DNA of 64,000 bases, taken from NCBI GenBank assembly GCA_019914945.1, contig CM034101.1:3049188-3113187 (forward strand), in the 5' to 3' direction. Shown here piece by piece: positions 12,501 through 23,292 of this stretch. A program made the position numbers and the translations under genes. Position 1 is the first letter of the stretch; every line of letters begins with the position of its first letter. The DNA is from Typha latifolia (lineage: Eukaryota; Streptophyta; Magnoliopsida; Poales; Typhaceae). The notes under the pieces were generated by a model that saw nothing but the letters and a program-made list of their open reading frames with translations, was not told the origin of the DNA and did no database searches.

Positions 12501-13807
12501 ATGTCTTATCTTTCTGGAGGCCAATTAAAGCTTGAGCTGGTCTTAGACAACTATATTGTTTCAGACTCTGTATAATGAGCAATATGTATAGTTGTATACT
12601 ACACTTGCCCAACTTAATCTGATGCTTCCATGCAGAGAAATGACATGGTTGAATACTTTGGGGAGCAACTATCAGGCTTTGCATTCACAGTTAATGGTTG
12701 GGTGCAATCTTATGGATCACGATGTGTTAAGCCACCCATTATCTATGGTGATGTTAGCCGCCCAAAGGCTATGACTGTTTTCTGGTCGTCAATGGCACAA
12801 AGCATGACTGCCCGACCAATGAAGGGAATGTTGACAGGTCCTGTCACAATCCTCAACTGGTCTTTTGTCAGGAATGATCAACCAAGGTAAGCCCAAAATT
12901 ACCTATTTGCTCAACACAGTAGTAACCAATGCCCTAGAAATTCGGGTATTATTCAGTTTCACAGGAGAAGATAAAAGGGTCATCTACTTGTCTACAGGTT
13001 TGAGACATGCTATCAGATAGCTCTTGCAATTAAGAAAGAAGTTGAAGATCTGGAAGCTGCCGGTATTCAGGTCAGTCTTAATATTCTTTAGAGATAAACC
13101 TGTCCTCTTAAAATTTTATCCATCAGTAAGATATTAATATGTTATAATTTGTCTATCTTTTCTCCTGAAATTTTCTTTTGTTGAATGATTGGCAGGTTAT
13201 CCAAATTGATGAAGCGGCTCTCAGAGAAGGTTTGCCTCTTCGCAAGTCCGAGCAGGCCTTCTACTTGGATTGGGCTGTCCATTCCTTCAGGATCACTAAC
13301 TGTGGGATCAAAGACACCACTCAGGTACTTTTACTAGAATATAATTAATTACCTGAATATTTTGTTGTGAAGTTGGAGTTGCCAAGAACAACTAGAGTTC
13401 ATTAATAATGTCTACTGCTAATAACTATCCTCGTACAGATTCACACCCACATGTGCTATTCTAACTTCAATGACATCATCCACTCCATCATCAATATGGA
13501 TGCTGACGTGATCACGATTGAGAACTCTCGTTCCGATGAGAAGCTCCTCTCTGTTTTCCGCGAGGGAGTGAAATATGGTGCTGGAATCGGACCTGGCGTA
13601 TACGACATCCACTCTCCAAGAATTCCGTCCACCGAGGAGATTGCTGACCGCATTAACAAGATGCTTGCGGTGCTCGAGACTAACATCCTGTGGGTAAATC
13701 CTGACTGCGGTCTCAAGACTCGTAAGTATGCTGAGGTCAAGCCTGCTCTTACCAACATGGTTTCGGCAGCCAAGCTCCTCCGCACCCAGCTGGCCAGTGC
13801 CAAATAA
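9513..13807 (+). CDS. METE: Cobalamin-independent methionine synthase
   Basis: This enzyme (5-methyltetrahydropteroyltriglutamate-homocysteine methyltransferase) makes methionine by methyl transfer from methyl-tetrahydrofolate to homocysteine; the plant enzyme is mainly cytosolic and feeds the S-adenosylmethionine cycle. Thirteen coding exons: 9513-9862, 9965-10052, 10757-10884, 10966-11157, 11259-11461, 11540-11703, 11928-12008, 12097-12263, 12355-12460, 12636-12886, 12998-13070, 13196-13324, 13439-13807. All phases join to 766 codons, the normal length for plant MetE. The start ATG opens [18 protein letters not shown], the typical N-terminus. The C-terminal zinc site is intact: His and Cys in HTHMCYSNF, Glu in [13 protein letters not shown] and Cys in [10 protein letters not shown]. 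The two-barrel fold hinge ([18 protein letters not shown]) is present. There is no transit peptide, which favours the cytosolic isoform. Confidence 0.96.
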
Positions 13808-13849
13808 GCATTACTAGTTGCTGGAGTTCTTATCAAAAGAAGAGTTTCT

Positions 13850-14530
13850 CCCATTATTCCCAATAATCATGGGTCTCTCTGTATGCTTGTTCTGGCTAAG
13901 ATATTAGGTTTCTTTGTTGTGATCGTTTTTTTTTCTTCTTGCTTCCCTTTGGGTTGTGGAGATGGTTGTCTGTTGTGCACTGAGTTCAGTCCGGAATGGC
14001 AAGGAAATAGTATGACTGGGTTCACAAAATAATGGAAATGCCTATAAGCTTTCTTTGATCAGACCCAATAGAGGAAGTGACCTGCAACTCTTAATCAATA
14101 TATCTGATCTGAAATTCTATTTGACTGGGTGTTTGTTGATCTCTATTTTCTCTTGATCCAACTGGCATGTCCATGTATCTTCTATTTTTTTTTTTTTCGT
14201 CATATGTTTTCATGTAAATCAGGCATGCAAGTTATCCAGCGATTTATCTTCTAGACTTGGACGATGATCTCTCAGCAGCAGCTACTACCGATGTCTAAGC
14301 CAAAGCCAAACCTTGATATTTTGATGGAGCAAGAGACTCTGAAACATTACCTTCTCCGCATGTGAAACTTTTTGCCTACATACTACCTAACCAGCACCTG
14401 ATAGTTAAGAAATGAACTTTCGCATCATACCTTCAACTAAATCACGAGATTGGTTTGCTGCCATGCCAAATCCATGCTAATTGCATGATTACCAGAGCCA
14501 GACTTGTACCTCGAAATTATTTTACCCCTT
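13850..14530. other. Met synthase 3' flank and intergenic DNA
   Basis: The 3' UTR of methionine synthase should lie at the start of this stretch. No further coding signal was seen before the first phytocyanin promoter. Confidence 0.4.
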
Positions 14531-14539
14531 AACTTATCC

Positions 14540-14550
14540 TATATATATAT
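14540..14550 (+). promoter_or_regulatory. TATA box of first phytocyanin gene
   Basis: A TATATATATAT run about 90 bp upstream of the ATG at 14637. It is a plausible core promoter, though simple TA runs are common here. Confidence 0.45.
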
Positions 14551-14636
14551 TGACCTACCCAAGAGCTTGTTCGAAGAGAGACCAATTTGATTACACTGCA
14601 AAGTTCGGTGTGAAATTTATTTTCTTTTCAGCTTCG

Positions 14637-15551
14637 ATGTTGCTAATAAAGGTAGTGAAGGTATCATTCATGGTGTTCCTGCTCGTTGGTGCTCCTCGGA
14701 TTGCTTCTGCAGTGCAGTACACTGTTGGAGATGGATCGGGTTGGGTATACAGTGGAGTAAATTATACAAGTTGGGCCATTGGTAAAAGGTTCAAAGTCGG
14801 TGATACACTGGGTAAATTATTTTACCAATTCTTTTGATTCTTGATTTAGAATAAGTATAATAATGAAATATTTGTTTCGTAAACACGGCTATAAAGAAAT
14901 TTACAACATTTTCGTGAACCATGTTAGATGTTCATGGAGTTTTTTCACATAAGCTAGAAAGAATTGTGTGAAACCATGGGCTAAAAGCAAAGACCCACCA
15001 GGTTTAGGCCTTGCTTTTATAGGCCGATTTGAGAATAACTAAGATATATTACGCCACTTACGTACAAAGTTATAACTATCGATTATAACATTTCTTTAAG
15101 AGATCATGCACTGGTAGACTAATCAAAAGCAAAACAAAAGTGCTATCTGGCCCGATTAATGGGTTAGACAATTGTGTTAACTCTTTTTAAAAAATAAATT
15201 ATAATAAAAGACTTAAATTATACACATCAACAGAGGAATTTAGATCCATCTATGTAGTGGCTATAAGTGAGAAGGATATGATATCAATAAGTTGGTTGAA
15301 TTGGATCTTGTTTGAACTCCATTGACATCTACCTGTAATTTTTCTCAGTTTTCAATTACACAAATGGCGCTCATGATGTGACTGAAGTCGGCGAAGCAGG
15401 CTATTCCCAATGCAAAACATCACCGAATTCTGGAGTCCTAACCAGTGGCACTGATGCAGTCACCTTGGGCTCAACTGGACCTAAGTGGTTCATCTGTGGA
15501 TTTCCAGGCCACTGTGATGCTGGTCAAAAGCTAGCCATAACTGTGGTATAG
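14637..15551 (+). CDS. Stellacyanin-like phytocyanin (copy A, no GPI tail)
   Basis: Secreted blue-copper protein of the phytocyanin family; these act in the cell wall or apoplast in redox or developmental roles. Two exons, 14637-14811 and 15349-15551, join in phase 1 at DTLVFNY, the usual intron site in this family, giving 125 aa. Residues 1 to about 23 are a signal peptide (hydrophobic MVFLLVG, then cleavage near ASA). The plastocyanin-like domain follows. Copper ligands can be read: His in GAHDV, Cys in WFICGF, His in PGHC, and Gln in DAGQK at the axial position, which is Met in plantacyanin and uclacyanin. Gln makes this stellacyanin-type. The protein ends soon after the domain (LAITVV), so it lacks the Pro-rich tail and GPI signal of its two neighbours. 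Its ORF extends upstream of the ATG only through non-ATG codons. Confidence 0.88.
15150..15340 (-). mobile_element. Possible SINE fragment in phytocyanin A intron
   Basis: The left part, about 15165-15230, is alignable with 33100-33190 in the ProRS intron (shared blocks around TTAGACAA, TTAAAAAATA and AAATTATACACAT-like text). The ProRS copy carries tRNA-like A and B box remnants. Here only the 3' part is convincing. Confidence 0.3.
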
Positions 15552-15559
15552 AGGTTAGA

Positions 15560-16040
15560 GAGCAACACTGGGTGGGAATTTGAGAGCATTTATATAGGTT
15601 TTTTTTTTTTTTGGGAAGTTATAGGAAAATTTACTTTTACTCCATAGTTGTTTGGACAAAATTTAATGTATTTTTAAAAGTTTATTTATGACACTTAACT
15701 CCCCTTATAGTTCTGACATTATTGTAATAATCTATGCTAATTCGTTTTTTGTAGTGTAGAAAAACAAAGGTACTCTTTATAATTCATAGTAATCAGTTAA
15801 AAGTAATTATTATGCAATTTAAATGTCTTATACTCTATTTGTTTCATATATCTCTTATCACCAAGACCTGGAGATTAATAGAAATCCGTTTTCAGTTGCA
15901 CATAAATCAAAACTACAAAGAGGTTTATATTTCATAAATAAAAATATCAAGGTGCAAGTGATAAAATGCTTAGTATAAACAACCAAGGCCGACCAACATC
16001 AACAACAAGAAACTAAAGGTTTTAATAAACCCAATTATAT
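15560..16040. other. Intergenic DNA between phytocyanins A and B
   Basis: AT-rich, no ORF of note. Parts recur downstream of the orphan exon fragment at 17360-17540 and near 17945, which shows it belongs to the duplicated unit. Confidence 0.5.
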
Positions 16041-16192
16041 ATATTACATTGTGAATTCCATCGTTAATAACGACCCTGTAAACTTGTTCTCTCTTCTTCT
16101 TCCACTAGTTGTCAAGACATAGAAACTAAATAGTCTTGCCGTCCTCAGCCTGCTGAGTTGTGAAAAGAATAAGGACTGTGCATTAAGACCTC

Positions 16193-16200
16193 TATATATA
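16193..16200 (+). promoter_or_regulatory. TATA box of phytocyanin B
   Basis: TATATATA about 95 bp upstream of the ATG at 16296. The whole upstream block is conserved in copy C, whose TATA lies at the equivalent place. Confidence 0.6.
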
Positions 16201-16295
16201 CACATTGCTCCTCCAATTGCAACCACCACCACTAGCTAGCAGCAAGAATCCATTGGAGCCTAAATCATACCTTTGGGCAATCAAGACGAGCTCCA

Positions 16296-17019
16296 ATGGC
16301 TTCTAAGCAACTAGTCATCGTCCTCGCCGTCGCTTTCGTTGTTCTCCCAGCAGTAGTCAGAGCCACGGACTACGTCGTCGGCGACGAGAAAGGTTGGGGT
16401 TTGGAAGTCAATTACACTGCCTGGGCTGAGGCCAAAGAATTCAGAGTCGGTGACACAATATGTCAGTCGAAACGTTCTCGAATCTTTTTAACTTTCTCTA
16501 CTCATATTATCAACGATAGAACAGTTTTCAATCCAAATACAATAGAGCTGTTGATATGCAAAAATTCTTTATTTCTTTTAGCATAGCAATGGCATATCCT
16601 TCTTAATTAATTTGTATCACAACACGAAACAGAATACTCATCAGCTATGGTAAATGAACTAACTTGTCGAATTAACTCTACTGCATGCAGTGTTCTCTTA
16701 TGCTTCGGGTGCTCACAATGTGATTGAAGTAGGTGGCCCAGATTTTAGAGCATGCAATGTACCACAACCCGCTGCAGCAAACGCTTTAACTAGTGGAAAT
16801 GATGTGATCACACTCAGCAGTGCTGGAAGGAGATGGTTTCTGTGTGGAAAGGAAGGCCATTGTCAGAAAGGCCAAAAGGTTCTGATCCCTATCAGAGAAG
16901 CCCTTGCTTCGCCGCCTCCAATGCCGCCTCCGACGAACGGCGGCGCCGTGGGTTTCCCCTTCCAAGCCCTGATGGTGGCAGTGATGGCAATGGCAGTGGC
17001 AATGGTTGCAATGATCTGA
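16296..17019 (+). CDS. GPI-anchored stellacyanin-like phytocyanin (copy B)
   Basis: Two exons, 16296-16461 and 16691-17019, join in phase 1 at DTI|LFSY, giving 164 aa. Residues 1-23 form a signal peptide (MASKQLVIVLAVAFVVL, cleavage near VRA). The phytocyanin domain follows (TDYVVGDEKGWGLEVNYTAW ...). Candidate copper ligands are His in GAHNV, Cys in WFLCGKE, His in EGHC and Gln in KGQK; the last is at the axial position and makes it stellacyanin-type. After the domain there is a short Pro-rich linker (SPPPMPPPTNGG) and a hydrophobic C-terminal helix (VAVMAMAVAMVAMI) without a following charged tail, the pattern of a GPI-anchor signal. It should sit on the outer face of the plasma membrane. 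It is a near-identical tandem partner of copy C. Confidence 0.92.
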
Positions 17020-17256
17020 GAAGATCTGTGTTGGATCCTAAATGTTTCTCTCATTATCCTAGTCATATGTTTTGCTTCTATCTTTTAATTTTAAATTAAG
17101 CGAATAAAAGTGCAAGAAAAGCGATTGATTCTTAAAAGATCGTTCTATTTGTTGGTGGGTCTTATTGATCTGTTATCAGTAAATCCTTGAAACGAGTATT
17201 ATTAGTCTTAAAAGAAATAACGATCGATCATTCTCCCGAACCATGCGACCGAGAGA

Positions 17257-17356
17257 GCTCACGATGTGACTGAATTCGGTGAAGCAGGCTACTCCCAATG
17301 CATAACGTCGCCGTATTCTGGAGTCCTAATTAAGCAGTGGACTGACACAGTCACCA
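17257..17356 (+). pseudogene. Orphan exon-2 fragment of phytocyanin A
   Basis: About 100 bp closely matching part of exon 2 of copy A (15371-15470): it begins at the copper-binding His region (GCTCACGATGTGACTGAA) and continues through the [12 protein letters not shown] segment. It has no exon 1, no Cys/His copper loop and no splice acceptor, and an indel around TAATTAAGCAG disrupts the frame. It marks the left end of the second duplication unit. Confidence 0.85.
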
Positions 17357-17539
17357 TGTAAAATTTAACCCTCTTATGTTTTTGACATAATTGCAATTAT
17401 CTTAAAACCGTTATTTATAGTATAGCAAACAAGAGTATCCCTATTAATTTATTGTAATCAATTAAGTATAATTTGTCTGCAGGTCTAAATGTCTTACACT
17501 CCATTTGTTTCACATATCTCTCATTACAAATATCTCAAG

Positions 17540-18690
17540 AGAAGTAAAGAAAAAAAGAAGATAAAAGAGTCCAGAATTTGATCTTCGACTTAATAGAATT
17601 TTATCTTTATTATTTTTAGACGGAAAAACTAATGACTATATATAAGACAATACTACAGGTGGTTATATAAAAAACAAAAATTAAAGTTTAACGGACACGT
17701 TGAGTTCCGGCTAAACTATGATTAATTATGATTATAGGGATAAATGTATTTTACCCATAATTTTAATTAGTTATATATTGCAGCTAGCCACACAAAGTAC
17801 TCATACTTCAATATGTTTCTTTTTATTAGATTTTTTTTTCTTTTTGGATCGGGGTGCGCTCTTTTAGGTGACAAGATTAATGGAAATGCTGCCTAATGAA
17901 CACAGTTCCAATTTGAATGTTGAATAAGTAAACAGCTGGATAATTAATTAAATAAAATGCTTAGTATAAATAACAAAAGCCAACAGGAACAGCAAGAACT
18001 ATTTAAAATATTTTAATAAATTCAATACATAGTGGCAAATACTTCAATACTTTTTTAAATATTTAAATTTCTAATCTAACAACTATAATAATAGATGAGA
18101 ATCTAATTCTTTTTCCCTTACCAGTTTATGGGTACTGATTTTAATATCCCTTAAAACTCAACAAAAGAGTATATTAGTCTTTTTCTTTTATTATTAAGAA
18201 GTAGTGCTCACATGAGGAGAATAGTATGCCATAAATTGAGAGATCCTAATTATTTGTCCCGAATAATTAATCATGGGAATTAGGATGCCAATCCAACTGT
18301 TCATGTTTATAGATCTCTTAGATTAAGCAACTAATAAATCGATGGCATTAAGCTAGGTGCAGTCGGCCATCATTAAAGTCACAACATGAGACATAGTTAA
18401 ATTCAACTTTAATTATATATTTTTATATATTAACCAATTTTAATTTGAATCAAATATGTGGGATTACTGATTAGACGAGATTTAGATATAAAGTGTATAC
18501 ATGCCAAAAAGAAAATAAAGAACTCTCTTAATCTAAAAGTATTAGATTAACATTAAGTAATTACTGATTGAACCGGTTATGTAAATGTACCCTTTTAATA
18601 TTTCTATTATACCATTAAGCAAATCAATGTTTGGATTTCTCTTTCACAAAAAGGATAAATAAATAGGAAGAGCGGGAGAAGATCTCATTT
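17540..18690. other. AT-rich insertion inside duplication unit 2
   Basis: No coding signal. Part of this has no counterpart in unit 1, so it was either inserted here or lost there. No terminal inverted repeats were clear to me. Confidence 0.35.
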
Positions 18691-18847
18691 ATATTTCATA
18701 TGTTGTGAATTCCATCGTTAATAACGCCTCTGTAAACTTATTCTCTCTTCTTCTTCCACTAGTTGTCAAGACGTAGAAACTTTCTCTTGCCGTCCTCAGC
18801 CTGCTGAGTTGTGAAGAGAATAAGAACTGTGCATTAAGATCTCTCTC

Positions 18848-18855
18848 TATATATA
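18848..18855 (+). promoter_or_regulatory. TATA box of phytocyanin C
   Basis: TATATATA about 100 bp upstream of the ATG at 18954, in the block shared with copy B. Confidence 0.6.
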
Positions 18856-18953
18856 CACACATTACTCCTCCAATTGCAACCACCACCACTAGCTAACAGC
18901 GAGAGTTCCTTTGGGCCTAAATCATATCTTTGGGGAAATCAAGAAGAGCTTCA

Positions 18954-19670
18954 ATGGCTTCTAAGCAAATACCCGTCGTCCTCACAGTCATCTTCGCTGT
19001 TCTCCTGGCGATAGCCAGAGCCACGGACTATGTCGTCGGCGACGAGAAAGGTTGGGGTTTGGAAGTCAATTACACTTCATGGGCTGAGAACAAAGAATTC
19101 AGAGTCGGTGACACAATATGTAAGCCAAAACATTAGGACCTCCTACTCTAAGAGCTTTAATTTTCTCAACCAATGTTATCATAATTGTGCCACTGTCTTA
19201 TATGAGTCACCGAGCAGTTTGCAATCGAAGTGTTTATATCCAAAACTCGTGTCTTTATTTTAGTATAGCAATGCCATATCCTTCTTCATTAATTTGTATC
19301 ACAACACGAAACAGAATACTCATTAACTCTATTGCATGCAGTGTTCTCTTATGCTTCGGGTGCTCACAATGTGATTGAAGTTGGTGGCCCAGACTTTAGA
19401 GCATGCAATGTACCACAACCCGCAGCAGCAAACGCTTTAACCAGTGGAAGTGATGTGATCACACTTACCAGTACTGGAAGGAGATGGTTTCTGTGTGGAA
19501 AGGAAGGCCATTGTCAGAAAGGCCAAAAGATTCTGATCCCTATTAGAGAAGCCCTTGCTTCGCCTCCTCCGATGCCGCCTCCGACGAACGGCGGCGTCGT
19601 GGGTTTCCCCTTCCAAGCCCTGATGGTGGCAGTGACGGCAATGGCAGTGGTAATGCTTGCAATGATCTGA
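18954..19670 (+). CDS. GPI-anchored stellacyanin-like phytocyanin (copy C)
   Basis: Two exons, 18954-19119 and 19342-19670, same phase, intron site and length (164 aa) as copy B. The signal peptide has diverged (MASKQIPVVLTVIFAVLLAI), while the mature domain is almost the same as B (VNYTSWAENKEF versus VNYTAWAEAKEF; SGSDVITLTSTGRR versus SGNDVITLSSAGRR). All four candidate ligands (His, Cys, His, axial Gln) are kept. The Pro-rich linker and C-terminal hydrophobic GPI signal are also kept. The intron is shorter than in B. The first ATG of the conserved MASKQ start was chosen; in-frame codons upstream lack an ATG. The high similarity suggests a recent duplication or gene conversion with B. Confidence 0.92.
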
Positions 19671-19869
19671 GAAGAAAGTGTGTTGGGTCCTAAATGTTTC
19701 TCTTATATATCCTAGTCATATGTTTTGTTTCTATCTTTTAATTTTAAAGTAAGGGAATAAAAGTGCAAGGTGAGTGATTGATTCTTAAAATTGTTCTACT
19801 CGTTGGTGGGTCATATTGATCTATTATCAGTAGTTCTTGGAACGTGTGTTACTATTCTTGAAGGTATGA

Positions 19870-20250
19870 TATGCCCATTATTGATATGCTATATATAGTC
19901 TTTAGCTAACTAAAAATTAATATCACAGTCTAACTCTATTTAATTCATTTTTCTGTCATGTATTTTTATACAGTGCGGCGCACGAACTATTATTTTTTAT
20001 CCATCCAAACATACATTATAATTGCTATAAATTGTATTATTATCTAATGATACAAAGCAACAATTAATCATTTGATACAACCTTTTGCCTAAATACAATT
20101 TATTTTTGCCGCTCTGTTGTTGAAGGCCTTCACATTTTCTCTCCTCCATTTCATACGCGTATCAGAATTGTAATTGTTTATATAGCATTTCTGAGGTTCT
20201 TCGCCTACCAACTTTTTCCTAAAAAAGAAGACAATAATCATAAATGTGAG
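19870..20250. other. Intergenic DNA
   Basis: AT-rich, no supported gene. It holds the 3' flank of both phytocyanin C and the convergent RTM2-like fragment. Confidence 0.4.
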
Positions 20251-20252
20251 TG

Positions 20253-20836
20253 CTAAATAACAATGTCTCCCTTCCCAGGAATTGTCACATAGACTCCAAA
20301 TCCAATTATGACCAGTAGAATGGGAACCACAACAAGTGCAACCCATACCTTAATCTTTCTCAACCACTTAAACAATCCCCCAGACCCTCCACTAGTCTTC
20401 TTAATACCACCCACATCAACAGAAACTTCACTTTTAATTGGGAATTCCTCCTCTCCTTGGCATAGATCCTTCCCCACCACCATTACTGCATCACTTCCTC
20501 TGCCCTCCAAGTTTGCATCATGGCTTGCTGGTTTGCCTGCTTGACCTCCTCTGCTTGAATCCATCTTACCAATTGGTTTGCTACTAATTGGAGGATCTCC
20601 CACTTGGGTTGCTTGGTGTTGGGGTTTAGTTTGGGAGGATGACTTTGGCAGGACAACACACAGCAGTTCTCTGTCCTTGTCGAACGTGGCATGGACTCCT
20701 CGGATGTTGCACTTGTTTGAGATTCGGAATTCTTTATTGAATCGAGACCACCGGTTGCCGTCTACTTGCCGCTCTCCGCTGATCTTTAGCTTCCGGCGGG
20801 TGTTGATTAGAACTTGCACTTGCTCTTTCTTGAATC
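20253..20836 (-). pseudogene. RTM2-like protein lacking its first exon
   Basis: The frame read from the acceptor-like site at 20837 (GTGCAG|GATTCAAG) gives 194 codons after GF: the C-terminal half of an alpha-crystallin (HSP20-like) domain (KEQVQVLINTRRKLKISGER then NRWSRFNKEFRISN), a Ser/Gly/Glu-rich linker and one membrane helix near the C-terminus (VALVVVPILLVIIGFGVYV). This is the architecture of RTM2-type inactive small heat-shock proteins. In the neighbouring paralogue the first exon codes 33 residues ending IHLP|G. I searched about 20840-23280 on the minus strand and found no counterpart. Either exon 1 was lost and this is a pseudogene, or translation starts elsewhere: the open frame continues upstream to an ATG at 20960 through intron-like AT-rich sequence. 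The intact coding frame argues for recent loss or use of another start. Confidence 0.6.
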
Positions 20837-20984
20837 CTGCACTAGAAGGTTGGCGAGGAGAGGAGGCAATGAGGCATGCATTTTGAAACATATACATCAT
20901 GTCACAAATGTACAAAATTTTCCTTCGATTTATTTTGTTTATGGTCATTCGAATCCTCATTATACTGCATTTAGTCAGGTTTTC

Positions 20985-21275
20985 TCGGGGTTTATATCTA
21001 AAAATTATTTTACTCCTTCATAATTTTATCTTTTTTACCAAACTAATCTTGATCTTTGTATTTATGACTTAAGTGAATTTTTTAGATACAAATTGATTGG
21101 AGAGAAATATAATTTGAGTGTTTTTGGTAATTTGCTTTATATATAATATATTCGATGTAAATGGGTAGTTTAATAATTTAGATGGGCTCAGTCAAAGGGA
21201 CACCTAATACAAAAAGATTTATGAAGGATAAAATAATTTTAGACATAGGAGATAAAATAAATTTAACCCTATTAT
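20985..21275. mobile_element. Possible MITE
   Basis: Sequence near 21000-21045 (TCTAAAAATTATTTTACTCC and on) is matched in reverse complement near 21205-21262. It could be a small MITE of about 280 bp. The AT-rich content makes chance similarity possible. Confidence 0.3.
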
Positions 21276-21279
21276 CTTT

Positions 21280-23290
21280 CATTTTTCAACGTGTATAAGA
21301 GGGCCATATTAGGCTACCTTAATCAATTTGATTAATATTCAGTCACTAATGCCAATGAAAGTGGTAGCAAAAGGAAGTACTAAATATCTCTCAAAATTAG
21401 TTCTTCAGGAACACACCCAAAAAAAAATCTATATGCAGATATTTCATCTCAATTAATACGAATTACAAGTTTGATAGAGAAAGTAAGGCGAAAAATCTTT
21501 TGAGACATACGTCTAACCTTAAAATCGGCACAATAATTAAAGCAGATGTACCAAACTTCTTGAGGGCTACACAGACATTTCAATTAATTTGCTATTAGTA
21601 ACTCTATCTTTTTACCTCAATTCGAAGGTTAAACAACAGAGCTTAGATGCCTAATTCTATAAAATTAGACACTAAGCTAATGGTTATGGAGACAACTCGC
21701 CTGGTACATTGACCACGAGGGTATCGCATTCCTTTGCCCTTGACCAAATGCAACTGGGTTCGAAAACTGCGTAATTGCGAGGTTGCAACAGAGTTCCTGC
21801 CATGATTTCTTAGCCCCCTCCTTCTATCTGAGCTCCTTCTTTCTGGAATTGAGACGAAGGCCCAGCCATTAAAGATTTCTTTCATTTATCGACGAGAGGT
21901 TTGGTTTGGTGGTAGAAGAACTCCGAATTGGGTTTCCCAGAGAGGAGTGATTCCTGCCGTCTTGGCTTCTTGGGGTTTAAGTGGTTGCTTCGACGGTTGC
22001 TTTCTTGCAGGTGCAACCTTGTAGGTTTTTTTTTAAAAAAAAAATAATTAATTGGGGATTATCAATATTTTGCAGAAAAGCACCTCTGATTTACAAAGAA
22101 TATCTGCAATGAGATCAACAGTTCGAAAAAGAAAATATTTTATAATTAAAATGTTAAAATCTTTTATTACGCATGGGGTGAAAGAGATCGATCGGTTCGT
22201 CAATAAGATGAAGTCCAAAAAAAACCTTCCCCATCGCTCGTTAAAGCAGTCAATAGGGTGGGATAGCTTCATCTGGTTCATCTCTTCCCTCCCTAGTTCT
22301 TGAATATAAAAGATGGATGTGAATGTACGTCTATGTTCCCCTTTTTAAGGGTTTCATATGGCTCATACTATTGTCAGTCTAGCCATTCAATATATATTAT
22401 GTTAAAAATAAAAAAATAGACTGATCTGTAGATGGATCTTTGCTATTATAATCCTTAAGCTTATACATTTCAGTCTGTGGACTTTTTTTCTATAATTAAA
22501 AAAGAAAAAGGACTTGTGGGTTTTTCTTTTGCATTCATCTTACTGAGAGTTAGCATTCGAATACTCATATTTGAACAAGATCATCAAATAGAAAAGCAGA
22601 TTGTGGCTTGATTCAAAATAGAGGTGTAATTAGGTTAGTGGAAGGAAAATGTAATTCCAACAAAGATCAATGAAACCGAGTGTTCTTTTTAACATTTGTT
22701 TTGACCAAATTCAGAAATTCTTCTCACATTTCGAGCCTCAAATCATTAAGATCGGTTTTCCTAATAATTAGTTTTTCAGTTGATGCGATTAGGTACAAGT
22801 TGGATTGGATTTTCAGAAGTTTAAGTCGAAAGTTTCGAATTTTTCAAATTTTTTATTTTCTCTAATATTAAGGTTGGAGCATATCTCCATCTATAAATAT
22901 TTATCTATAACAAAGGTGATTTTTTTTCTTCTTTTATATAGGTTTATAAAACTAGATATATATTCCCACAATTTATCATGAATAGTTCAAAAATATCTGC
23001 CTGTCAGAAAATCTATTTCCAAACATGGCCTATAGCAGGACTTAAATAATTTAATTGATTTTGGTATGCACAAGATCATTAAGACAAGATTCAAATCATA
23101 AATTCATTTTTAATTACGTACATGCAAATCTTAATTCTCACAAAGAAAAGGTACGTACGGAACTCATAAAATTCAAATAAAGTTTCTCTCTTCAAGTTTT
23201 TTATTCCATGGACATACAATTAGTAAAATCATCCACAATTTAAAACAAATCCACATTTAATTTCCATTAAACATAATTATATATAATAAA
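21280..23290. other. Intergenic DNA
   Basis: No gene with family support. A patch near 21700-21900 is less AT-rich and opens an 80-codon minus-strand frame of no recognisable family; it also holds a tRNA B-box-like GGGTTCGAA. Poly-A/T tracts are frequent. Confidence 0.35.
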
Positions 23291-23292
23291 CC

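Larger units (their letters stand above)
15370..17215 (+). repeat. Tandem duplication unit 1 (phytocyanin)
   Basis: Runs from inside exon 2 of phytocyanin A through phytocyanin B to its 3' flank. It aligns in order with 17257-19870: exon-2 segment, the downstream AT-rich flank (e.g. 15818-15855 with 17487-17525), the B/C promoter region (16040-16300 with 18700-18960), both exons and the 3' flank (17019-17210 with 19670-19860). Confidence 0.85.
17257..19870 (+). repeat. Tandem duplication unit 2 (phytocyanin)
   Basis: The second copy of the unit described at 15370. It starts with the orphan exon fragment almost directly after unit 1 ends. It is longer than unit 1 because roughly 0.85 kb of extra AT-rich DNA lies between about 17560 and 18660. 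Confidence 0.85.

Noticed and set aside
16044..16232. Minus-strand ORF upstream of phytocyanin B, also upstream of C (18689-18889)
   Set aside because: The apparent conservation comes from the tandem duplication of promoter DNA, not from coding constraint; reading it would place a gene over a TATA box.
21643..21885. 80-codon minus-strand ORF and a B-box-like GGGTTCGAA on plus
   Set aside because: No family match for the frame, and no partner A box at normal spacing, so neither a gene nor a SINE was called.
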